In this document: positions 59,695 to 64,000 of the stretch, piece after piece
Numbering within the stretch: the stretch's first letter is position 1
Layout: every line of letters starts with the position of its first letter
DNA from: Gemmatimonadota bacterium
GTDB taxonomy: Bacteria; Gemmatimonadota; Gemmatimonadetes; Longimicrobiales; Gaopeijiaceae
DNA: 64,000 bases
Assembly (NCBI GenBank): GCA_003248075.1
Contig: QJYK01000276.1
Span: 62,001 to 126,000, forward strand
Direction: 5' to 3'
The notes under the pieces: generated by a model
What the model was told of the DNA's origin: nothing
Databases searched by the model: none
The model's input: the letters and a program-made list of their open reading frames with translations, nothing else
Position numbers and translations under genes: made by a program

Positions 59695-60079
59695 GGAGCA
59701 CGACCGCGTCCGCCTCGATCTCGACGAGCATCTCCGGGTCGATCAGGCGGGAAACCTCGACCATGCTCGTGGTGGGCGGGTGCGGACCGAAGGCTTCGGC
59801 GTGTGCCCGCCCGAATTCCTCCCAACGGCCGATATCGGTGACGAACATGCGGGTTCGGGTCACGTCGGCCATCGCCGCCCCGACACCCCGAAGGGCCTCG
59901 GCGATGATCTCGAGGCATCGGCGCGCCTGCGCGTAGGCGTCCCCGGGAGCGTAAACGTTGCCGTCCTCGGCGACGGAGGCCGTCCCGGTTACGAACACGC
60001 GCTCGCCTGCGCGAAGGGCTCGGCAATAGCCGACGCGGGACTCCCAGGGTGCTCCGGAGAAGACCCTTTGGAACGCCAT
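59687..60079 (-). CDS. RidA/YjgF/YER057c/UK114-family protein
   Basis: RidA-family proteins hydrolyse reactive enamine/imine intermediates or act as related deaminases. The 130-aa product has VGYCRALRAGERVFVTGTAS, PGDAYAQARRCLEIIAEALR, GVGAAMADVTRTRMFVTDIG and PTTSMVEVSRLIDPEMLVEI, matching the family. The arginine that binds the carboxylate in RidA is present in TRTRMFV. ATG 60079 is chosen because GGAGG is eight bases upstream; ATG 60085 is alternative but too close to the SD. The stop lies eight bases inside the kinase start, an unusual partner. Confidence 0.85.
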   Translation of the reverse strand: MAFQRVFSGAPWESRVGYCRALRAGERVFVTGTASVAEDGNVYAPGDAYAQARRCLEIIAEALRGVGAAMADVTRTRMFVTDIGRWEEFGRAHAEAFGPHPPTTSMVEVSRLIDPEMLVEIEADAVVLRG

Positions 60080-60165
60080 TTGCATCGCCTCCGTCGCTCG
60101 GGACCCCCAGGAAGGGGGGCGAATGCAACAATGATACGAGTTACGTTCGTCGAAAGGAGGGTGTG

Positions 60166-60768
60166 ATGCGTTGGTCGATCCGCTGTGCATCCTTGTCTCT
60201 GATCCTGGCTCCGGTCCATGCGGCCGGCCAGGTGGCGTGGGACGCGCCGCCGCTCATGAGATCCGGTGCCCCTTCCGGGCTCTCCGTGTACCTGACCTCG
60301 GCGGACCCCGGCGACGGGCTGGGTGTGGTCGCCGCCTGGAGGGGGGCGGCAGCGCCGTCGGGGCTCGGTTTCCGGGTGGGGGTCGCCGAAGAGCCCGGGG
60401 GGGACATCGCTGCCCTGTTCGGTGTGGACGTGTCCGGTGAGCTCGCTTCACTCTCCGGCCAGGGCGCGCCGGCCCTGATGTGGTGGACCGGTGCCGGCGT
60501 GGGCGTCGGGACCTACTTCCTCGCCTCCTTCCCCCTGGGCATGACCATCGGGTGGACGGGCCGGGACGAGGGAGTGGCCTTCATGCCGTACGTCGGGGGG
60601 CACGTCGTGCTGGACGTGATCTCCGGTCCGGCGGACGATCTCGACCTCGACGGGGCGGTGGACCTGGGCCTGGATCTGGGCTTCGCCTCGGGCTTCATGA
60701 TCCGATTCGGTGCCTCGCTCGGCAGGCGGGACGCGTTGGCCATCGGGGTCCGGCTACCGACCGGTTGA
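60166..60768 (+). CDS. Small exported, probably beta-rich outer-membrane-like protein
   Basis: A signal peptide (RCASLSLILAPVHAAGQ, cleavage near HAAGQ) leads a ~180-residue mature protein with alternating small and hydrophobic residues. It has many Gly/aromatic turns (GVGTYFLASFPLGMTIGWTG, VVLDVISGPADDLDLDGAVD, GFMIRFGASL), suggesting beta strands. The length fits an eight-stranded barrel, but no family is recognised and the C-terminus (RLPTG) lacks the usual terminal Phe. ATG 60166 has a perfect AAGGAGG five bases upstream. It is divergent from the RidA-kinase pair and convergent with rlmI. Confidence 0.5.
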   Translation: MRWSIRCASLSLILAPVHAAGQVAWDAPPLMRSGAPSGLSVYLTSADPGDGLGVVAAWRGAAAPSGLGFRVGVAEEPGGDIAALFGVDVSGELASLSGQGAPALMWWTGAGVGVGTYFLASFPLGMTIGWTGRDEGVAFMPYVGGHVVLDVISGPADDLDLDGAVDLGLDLGFASGFMIRFGASLGRRDALAIGVRLPTG

Positions 60769-60810
60769 CGGGGTCGGCGTCTCTCCGGGTCGCCGTAGCC
60801 CTCCTGACCC

Positions 60811-62001
60811 CTAGGCGGCGTGACAGATGAGACACTTGAGGTAGGCGCTCTCAGGGCAGGCGGTCGACACGGGGTGATCGGCCGCCTGCCCGGCCCGCTC
60901 CAGCACGCGCACTCTCCTTCCCGCGCGCGCAGCGGCCCGGGCGACCGCGTCCTGGAAATCTTCCGGTGCGACCCGACCCGAGCAGGAGCACGTGACCAGG
61001 ATGCCCGCCGGCTCGAGGCACGACAGGGCCAGGGCGTTCAGCCGTTCGTAGGCCCGGAGCGCCTGGGGAACGCCCCTGCGGGTTCGGGCGAGCCGAGGGG
61101 GGTCCAGCACGATCATCCCATAGCGCCGGCCCGCGCGGGCTTCGGCCTCGAGCCACCCGAAGGCGTCGGATCGCTCGAAGCGCATCGTGGGGGAAACCCC
61201 GTTGAGCTCCGCGTTGGCCCTGGCCAGCTCCAGCGCCCTCGCCGACACGTCGACCCCGATCACGCTCCGGGCGCCTGCACGCGCGACGGCGACCCCGAAG
61301 CCCCCGCTGTAGCAGCACACGTCGGCCACGGTCCGGCCGTCGGCGTACGCGGCCGCCCGACTCCGATTCCTACGCTGATCCAGGTAGAAGCCGGTCTTCT
61401 GTCCAGTTCGCAGATCTACCGCGAAACGGAGATTTCCCTCCTCGATCTGAAACGGCCCCTCCGGCATCGAGCCGCGCACCAAGCCGTCGGTCAGCTCGAG
61501 GCCCTCCTGCTCGAGCACCCCCTTCTCGGTGCGCAGGAGCACGCCCTTTGCCGACGTCTCCGATTCCAGGACGTCCAGGAGGGCCTCCTGCCGCGTCGCG
61601 AGCGCCGCGCTCGTCAGCTGAACCGCCAGAAACGGTCCGTACCGGTCCACGGTCAGCCCCGAGAGACCGTCCCCCTCGGAAAAGACGAGGCGACAGGCTC
61701 CCCCCGGGTCGTCCAGTCCGAGCCCGTGACGACGTAGGTCGATGGCCTCGCGGACCCGGGCGGCGAAGAAGTCCGCGTCCAACGGGGCGTCATCCCAACG
61801 GTAGAGACGCACGCGGATCTGGCTGCGCCCGTTGTAGAGCCCGCGTGCCACGAACGCGCCTGCCGCATCCACGACCCGTACCTCGTCGCCGTCGCCGGGG
61901 GTCGGGGTGACTCCCGTGAGCGCCCCTGAGAACAACCACGGATGCCCCGCCCGGAAGGGTCCGTCGCGCCCTCCCGCCAACCGGGCGATCGGGGGGATCA
62001 C
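60811..62001 (-). CDS. rlmI: 23S rRNA (cytosine-C5)-methyltransferase, RlmI-like
   Basis: This family methylates C1962 of 23S rRNA at C5. The 396-aa protein has an N-terminal PUA-like domain (PFRAGHPWLFSGALTG) and RLVFSEGDGLSGLTVDRYGP, with GQKTGFYLDQRRNR. The SAM-binding Rossmann core is VADVCCYSGGFGVAVARAGA and VIGVDVSARALELARANAEL. The catalytic region is MIVLDPPRLARTRRG and VTCSCSGRV, which carries the Cys expected for C5 methylation. GTG 62001 overlaps the stop of a lipoprotein gene by four bases, so translation is coupled to it. Confidence 0.88.
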   Translation of the reverse strand: MIPPIARLAGGRDGPFRAGHPWLFSGALTGVTPTPGDGDEVRVVDAAGAFVARGLYNGRSQIRVRLYRWDDAPLDADFFAARVREAIDLRRHGLGLDDPGGACRLVFSEGDGLSGLTVDRYGPFLAVQLTSAALATRQEALLDVLESETSAKGVLLRTEKGVLEQEGLELTDGLVRGSMPEGPFQIEEGNLRFAVDLRTGQKTGFYLDQRRNRSRAAAYADGRTVADVCCYSGGFGVAVARAGARSVIGVDVSARALELARANAELNGVSPTMRFERSDAFGWLEAEARAGRRYGMIVLDPPRLARTRRGVPQALRAYERLNALALSCLEPAGILVTCSCSGRVAPEDFQDAVARAAARAGRRVRVLERAGQAADHPVSTACPESAYLKCLICHAA

Positions 62002-62357
62002 CGGGACGAGGTCGCTCCGCCCGTGTCCGGCGCCATGCGCTGCACGTCGAGCCGCCGCTCGATCTCGTCCCAGATGTCGCGCATCAGCTCCACGTCCTCG
62101 CCGTGTGCCTCGATAAACTGCGTGAGATCATCCTCGCTAACACCATGGCGATTAATCGCTTGGGCACGCTTCGCGTCGGAGATGAGAGACTCGCCGGCGG
62201 AGAGTGCGGTGGACCTCAGGTCGACGTACGTCGCGATGAAGGTCTCGGCGTCGATGCCGGGCGACGGCCCGGACGTGTCGCCCCCGCACGCCGTGAGCAC
62301 GACGGCCAGTGTGAGCGAGAGCGTCGGCACGTGGGCGGTCGATCGGAACGGTGGCAT
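61998..62357 (-). CDS. Predicted helical lipoprotein of unknown function
   Basis: The 119-aa protein has a basic start, a hydrophobic core (LSLTLAVVL) and the lipobox LTAC (Cys at residue 24). The mature part is short, charged and helical (AETFIATYVDLRSTALSAGE, then DLTQFIEAHGEDVELMRDIW). I do not recognise the family. It starts at ATG 62357, 46 bases after the HD-GYP gene ends, and its stop overlaps the rlmI start. The function of coupling an envelope lipoprotein to an rRNA methyltransferase is unclear; the arrangement may be only translational. Confidence 0.55.
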   Translation of the reverse strand: MPPFRSTAHVPTLSLTLAVVLTACGGDTSGPSPGIDAETFIATYVDLRSTALSAGESLISDAKRAQAINRHGVSEDDLTQFIEAHGEDVELMRDIWDEIERRLDVQRMAPDTGGATSSR

Positions 62358-62403
62358 GGGCCCCGGGTGGCGGAAGCGGGATGTCCTGGAACGTCCGGAT
62401 CGA

Positions 62404-64000
62404 TCACCCTCCGGGGCGGCCGGACATCGTGTCTGGCATGGTATCCCTCGACGCGTCCGCGGGGTCCACCGGCGCGAACAGCCAGTCGGGACCGACCCGG
62501 GCCAGCACTGCCTCGAAGGCTCCCACCACCCTCGGGTCGAAGTGGGTTCCCGAGCAGCGGAGGATCTCCTGCACGGCTCTCTCCGGCGCGAGGGCGTCCT
62601 TGTACGGCCGGCTGTGCGCGATCGTGTCGAACGTGTCCGCTACGGCGACGATGCGGGCGGCGAGCGGAATCGCATCGCCCGAGAGGCCCCTTGGATAGCC
62701 GCGGCCATCCCAGAGCTCGTGGTGGGCCCCGGCGATCTCGGCCGCCACCTGGAGGATCCGGTGACGGCTGCCCCCGAGGATCTGGGCGCCGATGGACGTG
62801 TGGCTCTGCATGAGGGCGTATTCGTCGGGGGTGAGCTGCCCCGGCTTCCGGAGCACCGCGTCCGGCACCCCGATCTTGCCGATGTCGTGCATCGGGGCGG
62901 TCCGTCGTATCAGGTCCACCTCCGTCGGGTCGAGACCGAGCTCCGCCGCGAGCTCGGCGGCCAGGATGCCGACGCGGTCGGCGTGTCGCCCCGTCACGTC
63001 GTCACGGTATTCCCCGGCGAGGGCCAGGCGACTCAGGATCTCGCTGCGCGTCTCCTCCAATTCCGCGGTGCGCTCCGTCACCCGCCGCTCGAGCAGGTCC
63101 CGCTGATCGGCGACGCGACGCGTCAGGAGCCGCGTCTCCAGGAGGGTTCGCGCCCGCGCCTCCGCCTCGGCCGGGTCGAACGGCTTGGCGAGGAAGTCCT
63201 TCGCACCCGCGGCGAGGGCGCGCCGACGCACCGAGGGATCCTGGTCACCGGTCAGAACCAGAACGGGGAGATACTCTTCGGGCGGAATCCACGACGCGAG
63301 TTGGGCCAGGACCTGGAAGCCATCCAGGTCCGGCATGTGCAGGTCGAGGATCAGGAGGTCGACCGTGTTCCGCTCGAGACAGGCGCGGAGCTGGGTGGGG
63401 TCCGTGAGGCCCAGGGGCTCGGCGTAACCGGCCCTGGTGAAGAGCCGCTGCAGGGTGCTGACGATCACCGGGTTGTCGTCCACGACAACGATCTTCCCCG
63501 CGGCCCGCGGCCCAGCCCACTGCGCCCCGACCGCTGCGGCCATGCCGCCGCCGGGGGTGGAAGGGGGGCGCGGGGGGGCGACGGGACGCTCCAGCGCCAA
63601 CTCCGACGCGTCCCGGTCGGCGCGGTACACGCGGTCGCCCCCGCTCTCGCGGGCGCGGAACAACGCACGGTCGGCCGCGGCGAGAAGGAGATCGGCCGAG
63701 CCGGTGCGCGGGTCGATCGCGCTCACCCCCACACTCACGGTGGGCGACCCCCAAGCGAACCGCTGCTCGGACAGGCGCGCACGGATGAGCTCGGCGAACT
63801 CGACGGCCCCTTCGATGGGACACCCGACCAGAACGGAAACGAAGCGGCCCGGACCGAGGCGCGCGGACAGGTCCATCTGGCGGGTCCGGTCCCGAAGGGT
63901 CTCCGCGAGGACCCGAACCGCACGCTGGCCGGCCGCCCGCCCGTGACTCGCGGTGAGGCTCTCCAGGTCGTCGACCTCGAACAGGACGGTGGCGAGATCG
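62404..64000 (-). CDS. GGDEF(degenerate)-receiver-HD-GYP protein, 5' end outside window
   Basis: Reading from the window end, the frame stays open. A GGDEF-type diguanylate cyclase fold comes first (to about base 63600), but its signature is LGPGRF where GG[DE]EF is expected, so it is probably inactive. A receiver domain follows (KIVVVDDNPVIVSTLQRL, phospho-acceptor Asp in LLILDLHMPDLDG). A coiled linker and an HD-GYP phosphodiesterase domain end the protein, with MHDIGKIGVPDAVLRKPGQL, HHELWDGRGYPRGLSG and VAVADTFDTI. HD and GYP residues are intact, so cyclic-di-GMP hydrolysis is plausible. The N-terminus is cut by the window. ATG 63876 lies inside the GGDEF fold and is not the true start. 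Confidence 0.85.
   Translation of the reverse strand, partial: DLATVLFEVDDLESLTASHGRAAGQRAVRVLAETLRDRTRQMDLSARLGPGRFVSVLVGCPIEGAVEFAELIRARLSEQRFAWGSPTVSVGVSAIDPRTGSADLLLAAADRALFRARESGGDRVYRADRDASELALERPVAPPRPPSTPGGGMAAAVGAQWAGPRAAGKIVVVDDNPVIVSTLQRLFTRAGYAEPLGLTDPTQLRACLERNTVDLLILDLHMPDLDGFQVLAQLASWIPPEEYLPVLVLTGDQDPSVRRRALAAGAKDFLAKPFDPAEAEARARTLLETRLLTRRVADQRDLLERRVTERTAELEETRSEILSRLALAGEYRDDVTGRHADRVGILAAELAAELGLDPTEVDLIRRTAPMHDIGKIGVPDAVLRKPGQLTPDEYALMQSHTSIGAQILGGSRHRILQVAAEIAGAHHELWDGRGYPRGLSGDAIPLAARIVAVADTFDTIAHSRPYKDALAPERAVQEILRCSGTHFDPRVVGAFEAVLARVGPDWLFAPVDPADASRDTMPDTMSGRPGG

Noticed and set aside
60769-60810. GGGGTC/GACCCC pairing between convergent genes as a terminator
   Set aside because: The loop of about 30 bases and absence of a T-run make it unconvincing.
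1-64000. tRNA or rRNA genes, insertion sequences, phage genes, CRISPR arrays
   Set aside because: I saw no tRNA-like cloverleaf with CCA-end context, no rRNA sequence, no transposase or integrase motifs and no regularly spaced repeats. A tRNAscan/Infernal run would be decisive.

Overview
This is a GC-rich, gene-dense chromosomal segment. Most of it is housekeeping operons. The likely source is a free-living Gram-negative-type bacterium, most probably Gemmatimonadota or a close relative. This placement is an inference. It rests on the high GC, a membrane Ser/Thr kinase fused to a TolB-like domain and TPRs, an archaeal-type ProRS, a C-terminally extended S2, lipoproteins and outer-membrane-type proteins, and a plug-like protein. 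No 16S rRNA or tRNA lies in the window, and I see no insertion sequence, phage gene, CRISPR array or integrase.

Layout. (1) 1-7658, plus: rpsI (5' truncated)-rpsB-tsf-pyrH-frr-uppS-cdsA-dxr-rseP, the classic ribosome-to-envelope cluster, with 4-nt overlaps from uppS onward. (2) 7665-11146, minus: a Ser/Thr kinase/TPR protein followed by an EgtD-like methyltransferase. (3) 11330-12891, plus: a TonB-C-terminal-domain exported protein and a carboxypeptidase-regulatory/plug-like exported protein without a barrel. (4) 12926-16538, minus: a stand-alone receiver, mannose-1-phosphate guanylyltransferase, a GlmU-like sugar nucleotidyltransferase and a WalJ-type metallo-hydrolase. (5) 16561-23736, plus: lipoprotein, serS, a sensor kinase overlapping pcrA, and a SulP transporter. 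(6) 23746-27577, minus: PTS EIIA, PII-like protein, CPA2 antiporter, a DUF948-like protein and a zinc-dependent phospholipase C.

(7) 27679-29499, plus: murA with Asp in place of the catalytic Cys, and a UbiK/BMFP-like small protein. (8) 29561-43112, plus: a clear promoter and rimP-type leader, then rimP-nusA-L7Ae-infB-ylxP-rbfA-truB-ribF-rpsO-pnp, an M16 protease, ald and dut. (9) 43148-57060, plus: mreB-mreC-mreD-mrdA-rodA (rod elongation machinery), accD, folC, hisS (apparently leaderless), a small membrane protein, proS, lysA and guaA. (10) 57103-64000, mixed: RidA plus a Cache/PAS hybrid kinase, a small outer-membrane-like protein, rlmI with a coupled lipoprotein, and a GGDEF(degenerate)-REC-HD-GYP protein cut by the window end.

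The plus-strand blocks make ribosomal proteins, translation factors, isoprenoid and lipid precursors, and the peptidoglycan elongation machinery. The minus-strand blocks are mostly signalling and transport. The best candidates for under-described biology are the TonB-like/plug-only pair, the EIIA/PII-like/antiporter operon, the RidA-kinase pair, the receiver-led sugar-nucleotide operon and the near-leaderless hisS promoter. Gene starts were chosen from Shine-Dalgarno (SD) spacing and operon overlaps. All promoters are sequence-based predictions.
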